In this document: one piece after another, positions 43,865 to 53,619 of the stretch
Position numbering within the stretch: the stretch's first letter is position 1
How the letters are laid out: every line of letters begins with the position of its first letter
Assembly: GCF_016785095.1 (NCBI RefSeq)
Contig: NZ_JAEKJB010000011.1
Coordinates: 62,001 to 126,000, forward strand
Length of the DNA: 64,000 nucleotides
Source: Alloalcanivorax marinus
GTDB taxonomy: Bacteria > Pseudomonadota > Gammaproteobacteria > Pseudomonadales > Alcanivoracaceae
Direction: 5' to 3'
Made by a program: the position numbers and the translations under genes
The notes under the pieces: generated by a model
Seen by the model: only the letters and a program-made list of their open reading frames with translations
Told to the model about the DNA's origin: nothing
Database searches by the model: none

Positions 43865-44764
43865 ATGGGATCGAAGCTGTTGTACACCCTGCCGGCACTG
43901 TTGCTGGCGTTACTGGCCCTGATTCTGGCCCTGGTGGGCCTGAGCCGGGAGCCGGAACCGACTTCCGCCGAGCGGAGCGCGCCGTTGGCGCCTGCAGCCG
44001 GTGAAGAAGCGGCCCACGAATACTGGGTGGTGCGAGAACCGGTGGAAGCGGGAGAGACCCTCACCGCCGACAATTTGGCGGTGGTGTCCGCGGATTCGCC
44101 CATCACCGGGGCGCTGAGCGCCGACGAGGCCATCGCCGGGCAGCAGGTGCAGAGCACCGTGCGCGCCGGGGAGCTGCTCGCCGCCCACCATCTGGAAACC
44201 GGTGGCTCTCTGCCCCCCAGCTTGCCCCGTGGGCATCGCGCCATCGCCATTCCCGTGGACAATGTCACCGTGGCCGGGGGGCTGCTGAGGCCCGGCGACC
44301 GTGTTGACGTGATTACCGCTTTCCGTCGTTCCGACAAGGACGCGCCGGTGGCTCTGGTGATGCTCAAGCGCATCGAGGTGCTGGCGGTGCGTGGCGTGAT
44401 GAACAATGTCGACAGCGACGACGACAACAATCGCCGCAACGACACCGTGGTGCTGTCGGTGCCGGAGGCGAGAGTCTCCGCGCTGATGCTGGCTTCCTCC
44501 GAAGGGAAGCTCCGCCTCGCCGTGGTCGGTGGCCAGGACGAGGGGCCGGCGTCACAACCCACTCCTGAACAAGGCCCGGCCGCCGATGATCGGCGCGCTA
44601 CCTCCGTGGCGATGAACGACACCGAAGACAAAGCCGAACCTTTCTATTTCGAGGACTTCTTCCCGGAGCCGCCCAAGGCGCGGGCACCGGCGCCGCGTGC
44701 TTCGCCGGGGCGCCGTGTTCAGGTGTTCGAGGGAGCTGAATCAAGGAGCACCTATGTTCGCTAG
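43865..44764 (+). CDS. cpaB: Flp pilus assembly protein CpaB/RcpC
   Basis: The product has 299 residues, an N-terminal membrane anchor (LLYTLPALLLALLALILALVGL) and a SAF/beta-clip domain (EYWVVREPVEAGETLTADNLAVV). LPRGHRAIAIPVDNVTVAGGLLRPGDRVDV follows, which is the CpaB core. GGAGGGGTT precedes the ATG. CpaB/RcpC supports the outer-membrane secretin channel of Tad pili. It overlaps the next gene by 11 bases. Confidence 0.92.
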   Translation: MGSKLLYTLPALLLALLALILALVGLSREPEPTSAERSAPLAPAAGEEAAHEYWVVREPVEAGETLTADNLAVVSADSPITGALSADEAIAGQQVQSTVRAGELLAAHHLETGGSLPPSLPRGHRAIAIPVDNVTVAGGLLRPGDRVDVITAFRRSDKDAPVALVMLKRIEVLAVRGVMNNVDSDDDNNRRNDTVVLSVPEARVSALMLASSEGKLRLAVVGGQDEGPASQPTPEQGPAADDRRATSVAMNDTEDKAEPFYFEDFFPEPPKARAPAPRASPGRRVQVFEGAESRSTYVR

Positions 44765-45923
44765 GCGATGCAGATCCGCTTTCGTTGCCGTACTGGCGTT
44801 GTGCTGGTCGGTGGCTGTTCTGGCGGAACCCATGGGAAGCTCCACCAGGCTCGCCCCCGGCGATCAGAAAGTCCTGACCTTCCCGGGGCCGATCACCAAA
44901 GTGGCCACATCGAACCCGGAGGTCGCCAGACTGACGGTGAGCGGCGACCGCGAAGTCCTGTTGACCGCCATCCAGGAGGGCTCCGCCGAACTGACCATCT
45001 GGGTCCGTGATCGCCAGGCGCCCCTGCGCAGCAGCGTGGCGGTGGCCACGACCCTGGGCGGCAGTTTGCCGTTCGGAACCCAGGTACAAACCGATATCCG
45101 TGTGCTGGAAGTAAGCCGCTCGGAGCTCAACAGCCTGGGCGTTTACTACGCCAACCTGTTTGACGGCGGCGACTCCGCCATTGGCATCGCCCCGCCGGGC
45201 ACCAGCTATCGGGGCTTTTCGGGCCCGGGGGGCGCCCAGGCGCCGATCAACGCGGATGGCTTCAACCTGTTTGGTTTTGGCAGCAATTCCCTGACCATCA
45301 TCAACGCTCTCGAAGGTGGCGGTTTCGCCTACACGTTGGCGGAGCCCTCGCTCACCAGCCTCAGTGGCCAAAGCGCTTCCTTTCTTTCCGGTGGTGAGTT
45401 TCCGGTGCCGACCCGCAGCTCCAACGATGGCATCCAGGTTGAGTACAAGGAGTTCGGTGTCGGCCTCAGCCTGACTCCCACGGTAATCAGCGGAGAACAG
45501 ATTATTCTCAAGGTGGCACCCGAGGTCAGCGAGTTGGATTACTCCGCCGGCGTGGAAACCGGTGGCGTGGCGGTGCCCGGCCTGCGCGTGCGGCGCGCGG
45601 AGACCACGGTCTCCCTGGCGCCCGGCGAGACCTTCATCATCAGTGGGCTGGTGAGCCGGAGCACGGTTAATAACAGTGATCGCATCCCGGGCCTGGGCAA
45701 CATCCCGGTGCTGGGCGCGTTCTTCCGCTCCAGCCGCATTTCCCGCGACGATAAGGAACTCGTCATGGTGGTCACGCCGCACCTGGTGACGCCGCGCAAG
45801 GCCGGCCGTCCTCCGGTCACCCTGCCCGGTGGCGCCTATCACGAAAGCAGCACCGGGTGGCTGGACATGGCCACGGAACCGCGGCGCGGTTCGCAACCCA
45901 TTCGTCACGGAGTGAGCTGGTGA
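44754..45923 (+). CDS. cpaC: Tad secretin CpaC/RcpA
   Basis: The protein is 389 residues from the ATG at 44754, with a signal peptide (RSAFVAVLALCWSVAVLAEP). The N-terminal RcpA/BON-like part (KVATSNPEVARLTVSGDREV) precedes the secretin domain (FAYTLAEPSLTSLSGQSASFLSGGEFPVP, then VSELDYSAGV, GLVSRSTV, RIPGLGNIPVLGAFFRSS). It forms the outer-membrane pore for the Flp fibre. ORF starts upstream at 44697 lie inside cpaB and are rejected. Confidence 0.93.
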   Translation: MFARRCRSAFVAVLALCWSVAVLAEPMGSSTRLAPGDQKVLTFPGPITKVATSNPEVARLTVSGDREVLLTAIQEGSAELTIWVRDRQAPLRSSVAVATTLGGSLPFGTQVQTDIRVLEVSRSELNSLGVYYANLFDGGDSAIGIAPPGTSYRGFSGPGGAQAPINADGFNLFGFGSNSLTIINALEGGGFAYTLAEPSLTSLSGQSASFLSGGEFPVPTRSSNDGIQVEYKEFGVGLSLTPTVISGEQIILKVAPEVSELDYSAGVETGGVAVPGLRVRRAETTVSLAPGETFIISGLVSRSTVNNSDRIPGLGNIPVLGAFFRSSRISRDDKELVMVVTPHLVTPRKAGRPPVTLPGGAYHESSTGWLDMATEPRRGSQPIRHGVSW

Positions 45924-45926
45924 GCC

Positions 45927-47114
45927 ATGAGCGATAACGATATTGTCCTGTCCGTGGTCGATGACCCGGGCATCAAAGCCTGGCTGGAACGAAGCGTCGA
46001 GGAGCCGTTCCGGCTCGAATTCGTCAGCCGTGGAGATATGACCCGGGTTCTGCGCCTGCTGGAAGCGACCACCGCCCATCTGGTGCTGGTCGAAGTCAAC
46101 GAGGAAGACCTGGACCAGTCCCTGGCCATCATCACCGCCCTCACCAGCGCGCGCCCCTGGGTAACGGTGATCACCGTATGCGGCTATGCCAATCAGGAGC
46201 TGCTGCTGCAAAGCATGCGTGCCGGTGCCCGCGACTGTTTTCTGGCCGGTAACGACGCCGCTGAAATCCGTGACCGTCTGCGCCGGCACCAATTGGTGCG
46301 CAGCGGTCATTATGGCGACGAGACCCGTTCGGCGGTAAACAACCTCACCCTGGTGGCCGGCGCGGACCCGACCGTGGATACCCGCTTCCTGACCCAGAGC
46401 CTGGCTCTGGGTATAAACCGCCGCCACCCGGAGTGGCGCTGTCTGGCGATTGATACCCAGGCCGGCGAGCGAAGCGTGTTTTATCTCGACGCCAGCAACC
46501 AGTTTACCCTCGATAACCTGATCACCAGCCCGGAGACCCTGGACGAAACCCTGATCGGCACCGCCCTGGAGGAATACCGCCCGGGCCTGAGGCTGCTCGC
46601 CGGCGGCGCCGGCACACAGGATTTTCAGGGAGATCGCAGCGCGGATCTGTTCATCGCCCTGAACCGGCTGATGCAGATGTTCGACCATATCGTCATCAAC
46701 GTGGGCGTGCTGGAAAGCAACTACTGGATTCGCGCCCTGGGTGTACACACGCGCCATCTCATGGTCGCCATGCAGCCCCTGGTGGAGCAGGCCCACGCGG
46801 CTCGCGGCCTGGTGCAGGACTGGCGCTCGCACCTGGGCCGCAATGCGGAAATCGGCCTGGTCATCGACGGCTACGACAGCAAGGTGCCGCCGGATCTGGA
46901 GGAGCTGGGTGAAACGGTGGGCGCGCCGCTGGCCGGCACGCTGCCCATGGACTGGCGCCACCGGTTGATGGCGATCAACTCCGGCCGGCCGATTCTCGAA
47001 CAATCACCACGTTGTGCCTACAGCCGCCACCTCGGGGCGGTACTCGATGCCCTGGACGGCGGAATGGAGAAATCGCGAAAGGGCGGTTTGCTGACGCGTG
47101 TTCTGGGGAGCTAA
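45927..47114 (+). CDS. CpaE/TadZ-like protein with degenerate P-loop
   Basis: This 395-residue protein has a receiver-like N-terminal domain (about 1-125) and a MinD/ParA-like part. The Walker A site, normally GGxGxTT, reads AGADPTVDTR (144-153) without the catalytic Lys, and the Walker B-like strand is VINVGVLE. TadZ proteins in some systems localise the pilus machine to the pole and can work without full ATPase function. It is in the right place between cpaC and cpaF. Nucleotide hydrolysis is doubtful. Confidence 0.8.
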   Translation: MSDNDIVLSVVDDPGIKAWLERSVEEPFRLEFVSRGDMTRVLRLLEATTAHLVLVEVNEEDLDQSLAIITALTSARPWVTVITVCGYANQELLLQSMRAGARDCFLAGNDAAEIRDRLRRHQLVRSGHYGDETRSAVNNLTLVAGADPTVDTRFLTQSLALGINRRHPEWRCLAIDTQAGERSVFYLDASNQFTLDNLITSPETLDETLIGTALEEYRPGLRLLAGGAGTQDFQGDRSADLFIALNRLMQMFDHIVINVGVLESNYWIRALGVHTRHLMVAMQPLVEQAHAARGLVQDWRSHLGRNAEIGLVIDGYDSKVPPDLEELGETVGAPLAGTLPMDWRHRLMAINSGRPILEQSPRCAYSRHLGAVLDALDGGMEKSRKGGLLTRVLGS

Positions 47115-47117
47115 GCC

Positions 47118-48284
47118 GTGCCCGGTCGTATTGATCAGGAATATCAGGAACTCAAGGAGCGTGCTCACCGCTGGGTGGTTGAGCGGCTCGACGAGGAGGG
47201 CATCGAGGTAGGGCGCACCAAGGTCGATACTCTTGCTGAGTTCGTGCACCACAACCTGAGCCAGTTTATTTCCCAGAACCGGGTGCCGCTGTCCACGCGC
47301 GACCTCAATCAGCTCTCCCGGGACACGCTGAACGAAGTGGTGGGCTATGGTCCCCTGGAGCCACTGCTCGCCGACGAAAGCATCAACGACATTCTCGTCA
47401 ACGGGCCGAAGGATGTGTTCGTGGAAGTCGCCGGTGTACTGCAGCGGGCACGCACCCGCTTCATCAATGATGAGCACGTGATCCGGGTGATCCGGCGCAT
47501 GCTGGCGCCATTGGGTCGGCGGCTGGATGAGGCCAGCCCGATGGTCGACGCCCGCCTGCCGGACGGCTCCCGGGTCAATGCGATCATCCCGCCGCTGGCG
47601 CTCGACGGGCCCACCATCAGTATCCGGAAGTTCACCCGCAACCACCTTACCGCCCGGGAGCTGATCAACAGCGGCTCCATGACCGAGGCATGCCTTGAGG
47701 TGCTGATACGGGCGGTGGAATCGCGCCGCAATATCATCGTCAGCGGCGGCACGGGGACCGGCAAGACCACCATGCTGAATCTGATCAGCCAGCATATCCC
47801 CCGCCAGGAACGCATTCTTACCATCGAGGATTCCGCCGAGCTGGTGTTGCATCACCCCCACGTGGTGCGGCTGGAAACCAGGCCCGCGAATACCGAAGGC
47901 AAGGGCCGCATCACCGCCCGGGAACTGGTCGTCAATGCGCTGCGGATGCGCCCGGACCGCATCATTCTCGGCGAAGTCCGTTCCGCGGAAATCATTGAAT
48001 TGCTTCAAGCCATGAACACCGGTCACGAAGGTTCCATGAGTACCATCCACGCCAACAGCACCCGCGATGCCCTGGTTCGAATTGAAACGTTGCTGGCGGT
48101 CAGCGGTTATGACGCCAGCGAAAAGGCCATCGGCCGGCTGATCGGCTCGGCGCTGGACATCATTATCCAGTTGGTGCGCCGGCCAGATGGTAAGCGCATG
48201 GTCAGTGATGTGGTGTCGCTGAGCCCCACCGAAACCGATGCCTACCACATGGATTATCTCTATCGGAGCCAGGACCATGAATAG
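47118..48284 (+). CDS. cpaF: Tad pilus assembly ATPase CpaF/TadA
   Basis: GTG start; 388 residues. Secretion ATPase of the VirB11/PilT group: [21 protein letters not shown], Walker [12 protein letters not shown], Asp box [10 protein letters not shown], His box [14 protein letters not shown], and Walker B-like [14 protein letters not shown]. It drives pilus assembly and probably secretion. The stop overlaps the tadB start by 8 bases. Confidence 0.95.
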   Translation: MPGRIDQEYQELKERAHRWVVERLDEEGIEVGRTKVDTLAEFVHHNLSQFISQNRVPLSTRDLNQLSRDTLNEVVGYGPLEPLLADESINDILVNGPKDVFVEVAGVLQRARTRFINDEHVIRVIRRMLAPLGRRLDEASPMVDARLPDGSRVNAIIPPLALDGPTISIRKFTRNHLTARELINSGSMTEACLEVLIRAVESRRNIIVSGGTGTGKTTMLNLISQHIPRQERILTIEDSAELVLHHPHVVRLETRPANTEGKGRITARELVVNALRMRPDRIILGEVRSAEIIELLQAMNTGHEGSMSTIHANSTRDALVRIETLLAVSGYDASEKAIGRLIGSALDIIIQLVRRPDGKRMVSDVVSLSPTETDAYHMDYLYRSQDHE

Positions 48285-49194
48285 CGTCGCCCTGCTCGCC
48301 GCCGCCCAGACCCTGGCCGTGCTGGCCCTGCTGGTTCTGGCGGTGCAGGCACTCTGGTTTCATTATCGGTCGCGGCGCGTGCTCAATGAGAACGTGCGGC
48401 GCCGAATGATCGACGCCGGCCCGGTAAGCGACGACGCTATTGCCCGGGTGAAGCTCACCGCTCTGGAGCAGGTGCTTCTGCGCGCCGATATTCAGATACC
48501 CCGCCAAAAGCTGGTGCTTGTCGGCATCCTGCTGATGGGGTTCCTGGCCGTGGTCGCTTCGTTGAAAGGGCCGCTGGTGGTGGCGATCACGGCCGGGCTG
48601 TTGGCGGTTATGCTTTGGATGTATTGGCGCTTTCGTTTCCAGCAACAGCGGCGACGCATTTATGAGGAACTGCCCGGCATCATTGATTCCGTACTACGCT
48701 ACATGAGCGCCGGACGTTCTCTGGAAAATGCCCTGGTGGAAGCGTTTCGAGACGCACCGCCGGTCTTCGATCCGCTCAACTTCCGGTTGCGCAGCGCGGT
48801 GGAGTCCGGTCGGGATTACACCGGACTGTTCGAGGACTTCGCACAACTTTACCAAGTGCCCTCCCTGGTTCTGGTTTCCATTGCCCTGCGTACCTCGGCG
48901 CGGTTCGGTTCATCCATTAAGCCGGTGTTCAAACAGGTTTCCGAATCCCTGCGTTCGCAACAGGAGCTCCGTCGCGAGTTCATGGCGGCCACCGCCGAGA
49001 TCCGCTTCACCGCCGCCGCTTTCGCATTGCTGCCGTTAGGACTGGCGGGCTACATGATCCTGATCAACGAAAACTACTCGGACGTATTGCTGAACAGCAC
49101 CACGGGGCATTGGATGCTGGGCGTGGCCGGCGGGTTGCAGGCGCTGGGCATGATTCTGATCTGGCGAATGATCCAGGGGGTCGGCCGTGATTAA
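48277..49194 (+). CDS. tadB: Tad inner-membrane platform protein TadB
   Basis: This 305-residue protein has T2SF/GspF-type helices. Hydrophobic segments lie at the N-terminus (LAAAQTLAVLALLVLAVQAL) and in the middle (LVGILLMGFLAVVAS), with the conserved ELPGIIDSVLRYMSAGRSLENAL block. The last span is AAAFALLPLGLAGYMIL. The ATG at 48277 overlaps the cpaF end. It forms a platform with TadC. Confidence 0.9.
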   Translation: MNSVALLAAAQTLAVLALLVLAVQALWFHYRSRRVLNENVRRRMIDAGPVSDDAIARVKLTALEQVLLRADIQIPRQKLVLVGILLMGFLAVVASLKGPLVVAITAGLLAVMLWMYWRFRFQQQRRRIYEELPGIIDSVLRYMSAGRSLENALVEAFRDAPPVFDPLNFRLRSAVESGRDYTGLFEDFAQLYQVPSLVLVSIALRTSARFGSSIKPVFKQVSESLRSQQELRREFMAATAEIRFTAAAFALLPLGLAGYMILINENYSDVLLNSTTGHWMLGVAGGLQALGMILIWRMIQGVGRD

Positions 49195-50056
49195 TCTCTG
49201 GTTCTTCGCCGCCATGATCATGGCATTACTGGCCGTCTGGGTTGCCTGGTTCATGGCACCTCGTTGGGCGCGGAAGGGGCGTGTGCACGCCCGTTTGAGA
49301 AACGCCGGTGACGTGGAGGCGGAATCCTCTTCGTTCTGGCTGAGCCGGTTCGCCACCCGCCTGACGGAATCTTCACTGGCACGGGAGGATTTTCGGGAGA
49401 TGCAGGAGGCGTTCTCCGCCACCGGGCGCCACCGGGAACAATCCCAGGTGCTCTATCTGGTCTATTGCTGGCTTATCCCCGCCATTGTGGTGTTTGGTGG
49501 TTTTGTCTTCCTGGGCCCCATGGGCGGCATGTTGGTGGCGGCGGGCGCCTTTTTACTGCCGCGACGCACGATCCGTTCCATGGGCCGCCGGGCCGAACAA
49601 AGGCAAAACATCGAAGCGGTGGAGTTGTGTCATCTCACACGCATGCTGATGGAAGCTGGCCTGTCACTGGAACGGGTACTGCGCCTCATCGCCGCGCAAG
49701 GCCGACCGATGATTCCCATGCTGGCCATGCGCCTCGACCGGTTCAACCGGTTGATGGAATCCGGCGCCGAACGTACCCAGGCGCTGGACGAACTGGGCGA
49801 GAACCGCCGTATTCCAGTGCTGCGCAGCTATGTGGTGCTGATGAAGCAAAGCAGCCAGCTTGGTGCCGGCGTATCCGACAGCCTGGACCAGATCATCGAG
49901 GAAGCTCAAAAGGTCGAACGCAACCGCATCCAGGAAGAAACCAATCGGATCGGGGCGAAGATGACTGTGATCATGATGGCCTTCATGCTGCCGGCGCTGT
50001 TCATTCTGATCGGCGGGCCAGCGGTCATTTCCATTGGCGAAGCGTTAACGGGCTAA
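49187..50056 (+). CDS. tadC: Tad inner-membrane platform protein TadC
   Basis: GTG at 49187 overlaps the tadB stop. The 289-residue product has membrane segments at both ends and the T2SF motif ELCHLTRMLMEAGLSLERVL, then QLGAGVSDSLDQIIEEAQKVERNRIQEETNRIGAKM and a last span ending in GGPAVISIGEAL. It pairs with TadB as the pilus platform. Confidence 0.9.
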   Translation: MINLWFFAAMIMALLAVWVAWFMAPRWARKGRVHARLRNAGDVEAESSSFWLSRFATRLTESSLAREDFREMQEAFSATGRHREQSQVLYLVYCWLIPAIVVFGGFVFLGPMGGMLVAAGAFLLPRRTIRSMGRRAEQRQNIEAVELCHLTRMLMEAGLSLERVLRLIAAQGRPMIPMLAMRLDRFNRLMESGAERTQALDELGENRRIPVLRSYVVLMKQSSQLGAGVSDSLDQIIEEAQKVERNRIQEETNRIGAKMTVIMMAFMLPALFILIGGPAVISIGEALTG

Positions 50057-50074
50057 AAAGAAGGGAGTGAAAGG

Positions 50075-50749
50075 ATGCGAGCATTCATTGTGGGGTTCAC
50101 GGCGGCGTTGCTCGCTACCGGCTGTGCTTACCAGCCGCCACCGCCCGATAACCTGAATACCGGCGCGCCGGAAAACCTGACCTGCAACGCCAAAATTCAG
50201 CCCGAGGAACAGGTGCAGCTGGACCGTGTTGACACCCTTATGGCCCGTGAGCACAACCACGCGGCTCTTGCGCAGTTGGAAGCGCGACCGTTGTCCACCG
50301 TCGATCACTGGGTGCGATACGGTCAGTTGAAGGCCTCCACTGGCCGTCTGGATGAAGCGGAGCGGATCTTTCGCGGCCTGGTCCGCGAATGTGAAAGCGG
50401 GCGCGGTCATCACGGCCTGGGCATGGTGCTGCTCAAGAAGAATGAGGTCATGGCGGCGCTGGACCAGCTCGAACAGGCGCGTCGCGCCACGCCGGCCTCG
50501 GCTCAGGTACGCAACGACTACGGCTATGTGCTGCTCATGGTCGGCGAGTATCAGGACGCCGCTTACGAATTGCGTACCGCCATGGAGCTAGGCGATGGCC
50601 AGGGTCCGGTTCGCCAGAATCTGGCGGTGGCCTACCTGCTCACCGAAAACTGGGCGGGTTTGCAGTGGATGACCCAGGAATACGACTTCGATGGCGAGGA
50701 ACGCGCCTACGCGGAACGTCTCGCCGCTACTTTCAGGAGCGTGCAATGA
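50075..50749 (+). CDS. tadD: TadD-like TPR lipoprotein
   Basis: The product has 224 residues with lipobox FTAALLATGC and about three tetratricopeptide-like repeats (VRYGQLKASTGRLDEAERIF; GHHGLGMVLLKKNEVMAAL; RNDYGYVLLMVGEYQDAAYEL). TadD lipoproteins assist secretin assembly. AGAAGGGAGTGAAAGG precedes the ATG. The stop overlaps the next start (ATGA). Confidence 0.85.
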   Translation: MRAFIVGFTAALLATGCAYQPPPPDNLNTGAPENLTCNAKIQPEEQVQLDRVDTLMAREHNHAALAQLEARPLSTVDHWVRYGQLKASTGRLDEAERIFRGLVRECESGRGHHGLGMVLLKKNEVMAALDQLEQARRATPASAQVRNDYGYVLLMVGEYQDAAYELRTAMELGDGQGPVRQNLAVAYLLTENWAGLQWMTQEYDFDGEERAYAERLAATFRSVQ

Positions 50750-51018
50750 AATACGGGCTCGCGCTATTCATCATGATTCCTGCCCTGGCCCTGGCCGGCG
50801 AAGCTGAAACCCCCGAATACGGCCTCGCCGGCGTGGTGGTGAAGGAACGCTCGACCACCGCTACTGAACGGGCTCTGAACCAGCAGCGTCGTTCGCCTAA
50901 AGCCGAGGAAAGCGAACTTTCCGTGCCCGTGTACGTGCAGACCCAGCGCCGGCTTTCGGAGAGCTTCAATCAGCCGATCCCGGACAGCTTCGGTGAGCAG
51001 ACCCTTAACGAGAATTGA
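50746..51018 (+). CDS. DUF3613-like small secreted protein of the Tad locus
   Basis: The product has 90 residues, with a signal peptide (YGLALFIMIPALALAGEA) and a short basic/acidic mature part ending YVQTQRRLSESFNQPIPDSF, which resembles the ending of DUF3613 proteins often found beside tadD. It overlaps the tadD stop by 4 bases and ends just before tadG, so it belongs to the operon. Function unknown. Confidence 0.6.
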   Translation: MKYGLALFIMIPALALAGEAETPEYGLAGVVVKERSTTATERALNQQRRSPKAEESELSVPVYVQTQRRLSESFNQPIPDSFGEQTLNEN

Positions 51019-51019
51019 A

Positions 51020-52774
51020 ATGAGACGGCAGCGTGGCGCCCTAACCTTTGTTACTCCGCTGCTTATGGTGATCGTCGTGCTTCTTAGCACGATGGCCCTC
51101 GACGGCGCGCGCCTTTATTCATTGCGCCAGGATATGCAGAGTCAGGTTAATGCCGCCGCCACCGCCGCCGCTGACGGCGTACAAACCTGCGGCGGTCAGG
51201 ACGTCGATATGGCGACGATACGCCAGCGAGCGTTGACGGCCGCCCGTGGCCAAGGGTTCACGGGGGAAGACGGAGATCTGGTTGTACAGGCCGGGCTTCT
51301 TCAGGACAGCGATGGGGACGGCGATATCGAATTCCGTACCATGCCGTTTCTGGACCAGAGCAACGCGGTCCACGTTAGTTATCGGCGCTCCGCGCGAATA
51401 TCAATGCTGCTGCCGGAAACCCAATTGGGCAGCGTTGATATGGAGGTTTCCGCGGCGGTTCGTAAGGAAGCCGTCGCGACACTCAGCGCCGCCGGCAGTA
51501 CAGCTGGCGTCGGAGGTGGTCTGTTGGGATCGCTTCTGGGGGCGGTGCTCGGTGACGCCGCTTACACGCTGGATCCGACCAGTCTTTCTAGCTTGCAGAA
51601 CACGACGGTAGAACTGGGTGAGTTGCTTAACACTCTGGGCGTTAATGACATTGCCGGTCTTTTGCCTTTGGGCGGTGATGAACTGGCTGGTGCGTTGAGT
51701 ACTATATCCGGAGTGACCACTTCCCTGGGGCGAACGCTGGATGATATTGCCGGTGCCGCCGGTATAGAGACCATAAAAGTCGGCGATATCCTCAGCGTGG
51801 TTGGTGAAAGCCGGGTTCCTGAAAACAGTGAATTTCCTCTCTATGACGTTGTTATTAGTCTGGTCTTGAACATTGCTGAACAACAGCAGCCAGGCAGTGA
51901 CGGCATTCTGGATTTGCCAATCAATATCGACAACCTATCGATTCCCCTTCTGGCGAATATCAACACGGTGGATGTCGGGCTTCATGTAGGCGAACCCCCG
52001 ACCGTCGCCATTGGCCCGGCGCGTCGTGGGGAAACGGATGAATGGGTTACCCGTTTCCATGCGCCGGATATCACTTTGGCTCTGGCCGCCGATGTTGAGC
52101 TTTTGAACGTGGACCTGGGGCTTGCCTCACTGAATCTGGCCAGTCTCAATATACCTCTGGCCGTCGCCGTTGGCGGTGGCCAAGGTGCCTTTGTGGCGGC
52201 GGATTGCGCTAAGAGTAACAACAATGATGTCGAGGTCACCGTTGAACTGGAACGGGAAGTGGCAAGGATCGCGACCGGCTCGGTGGGGCCTTCCGGGTCA
52301 TTCAACCAGGAGGATATAGACGCGCAGGTCGGAAGATTACGCTTGTTCTTTGGTCTGATTCCGGTGCTTGACCCTGCTATACAACTGACCGCCGGCCTAG
52401 ATGTTTCCGTCCCCGCTGAGAATCAAACCGTGACGTTAGATCCTCGATACCCTCTCTATTGCTCTCCCGAGAGCGGCTGTGCAAGGCAGGAGTGGGAGGA
52501 CCAGGGGGCTGGATTGGGCGGTCTTGATCTGGGCGTGGAATTAAAGAAAGTCGAGCTTTTGGGGCTCGATCTCGGGGTTCTTCTTCAGCCGATCACGGAT
52601 GCACTTCAGGCCTTACTTAATGGGGTAGTGAACAGTCTCGCGCAAGCTCTGATCAATCCGTTGCTTCAGACCCTGGGTGTGGGCCTTGGGGGGATTTCCG
52701 TCACCGTTTCTGGGGTGGACCAGAGCAATATCCAGTTGATTGAGAATGTGGCTGTTAGCGGTGACGGCACCTAA
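51020..52774 (+). CDS. tadG: TadG-like pilus-associated membrane protein
   Basis: This 584-residue protein starts with RRQRGALTFVTPLLMVIVVLL, the TadE/TadG-type N-terminal helix, followed by DGARLYSLRQDMQSQVNAAATAAADG, typical of TadG (Flp pilus assembly Tad-like). The large periplasmic part is rich in Leu/Gly beta patterns with repeated LNVDLGLASLNLASLN-type stretches and four cysteines. The start at 51020 follows the DUF3613-like stop by one base. It is the last gene of the Tad operon. Confidence 0.78.
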   Translation: MRRQRGALTFVTPLLMVIVVLLSTMALDGARLYSLRQDMQSQVNAAATAAADGVQTCGGQDVDMATIRQRALTAARGQGFTGEDGDLVVQAGLLQDSDGDGDIEFRTMPFLDQSNAVHVSYRRSARISMLLPETQLGSVDMEVSAAVRKEAVATLSAAGSTAGVGGGLLGSLLGAVLGDAAYTLDPTSLSSLQNTTVELGELLNTLGVNDIAGLLPLGGDELAGALSTISGVTTSLGRTLDDIAGAAGIETIKVGDILSVVGESRVPENSEFPLYDVVISLVLNIAEQQQPGSDGILDLPINIDNLSIPLLANINTVDVGLHVGEPPTVAIGPARRGETDEWVTRFHAPDITLALAADVELLNVDLGLASLNLASLNIPLAVAVGGGQGAFVAADCAKSNNNDVEVTVELEREVARIATGSVGPSGSFNQEDIDAQVGRLRLFFGLIPVLDPAIQLTAGLDVSVPAENQTVTLDPRYPLYCSPESGCARQEWEDQGAGLGGLDLGVELKKVELLGLDLGVLLQPITDALQALLNGVVNSLAQALINPLLQTLGVGLGGISVTVSGVDQSNIQLIENVAVSGDGT

Positions 52775-52926
52775 CCGCAAAGTCGATTCCATCTCGGTTT
52801 TTACCGGTTAATGCTTTCCATGGTGCCTGGTCCGAGTAGGCGTTGCCGTGGTGTTTTGGGATCGCGTGGCCGGGAGGGCTGCTAAGGAAAAAAGTTCAAA
52901 CCATAAGGAGCAAGGAGAAGGAAACG

Positions 52927-53568
52927 ATGAAAAAACAAAATGGAAAAAACCGGTTGGGTGTGTACATGGTTGCTGGCTCTCTTGCGCTGGTGCTTGGGTT
53001 GCCCTCGCAGGTTATGGCGCGCGAGGGTGGGTTCATTGGGGCTGGCATGGGTTGGTCCAGCAATCATGTCGAGATGAGTTCTTCGGCACTCGGTGCTCGT
53101 TACAACCTGGATGGGCTTGCGGCTGATGGGTTGGGTGGCAGTATTTTTGCTGGATATGGGTGGCGCTCTATCCATGGTTTCTTCGCAATTGAAGCCAACA
53201 TGGGAATGCGCGACGCGGAAGCGGAAGAAACCCTCCGTTCTGGTGGTGTAACCGATAAAGCGCAGGTTGAATCCGACGTGAGCTACGGCCTGGGCATCCT
53301 TCTGGGTGGCCGCCTCGAAGGCGCCACACCCTATCTGCGCTTGGGATGGCAGACCTCCAACTACGAGGTCAGTGGCGCCGATTCAGACGACCAGGACCAT
53401 GACGGCATTCGCTACGGCGTCGGCGCCCTGCTGCCTCTGCAAGAGAATCTCGATATGCGGTTGGAGTGGAACCAGACGCGCTACGGCGAAGAGGACTATT
53501 TCGACGGAGCTCTGGAACTGAAGCCCACGGAAAGCCTGTTCACCGTGGGGGTGTCCTTGCGTTACTAG
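52927..53568 (+). CDS. Small outer-membrane beta-barrel protein
   Basis: The product has 213 residues, with a signal peptide ending near LPSQVMAREG and alternating aromatic/polar strands (GGFIGAGMGWSSNHVE; GLGGSIFAGYGWRSIHGFFAIE; MRLEWNQTRYGEEDYF). It ends in FTVGVSLRY with the C-terminal aromatic needed for Bam insertion. It looks like an OmpA/OmpW-size eight-stranded barrel. ATG at 52927 follows AAGGAGAAGGAAACG. No partner is obvious. Confidence 0.75.
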   Translation: MKKQNGKNRLGVYMVAGSLALVLGLPSQVMAREGGFIGAGMGWSSNHVEMSSSALGARYNLDGLAADGLGGSIFAGYGWRSIHGFFAIEANMGMRDAEAEETLRSGGVTDKAQVESDVSYGLGILLGGRLEGATPYLRLGWQTSNYEVSGADSDDQDHDGIRYGVGALLPLQENLDMRLEWNQTRYGEEDYFDGALELKPTESLFTVGVSLRY

Positions 53569-53619
53569 CGCCTGGAAAGGCGGGCCCCGCTCGCCGGCAA
53601 GCGGCGGGCGGGGTCCGGT

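Noticed and set aside
44598..48278. Minus-strand frames of 801 and 424 codons across the Tad locus
   Set aside because: They are mirror frames of cpaC, cpaE and cpaF, which carry clear family motifs on the plus strand.
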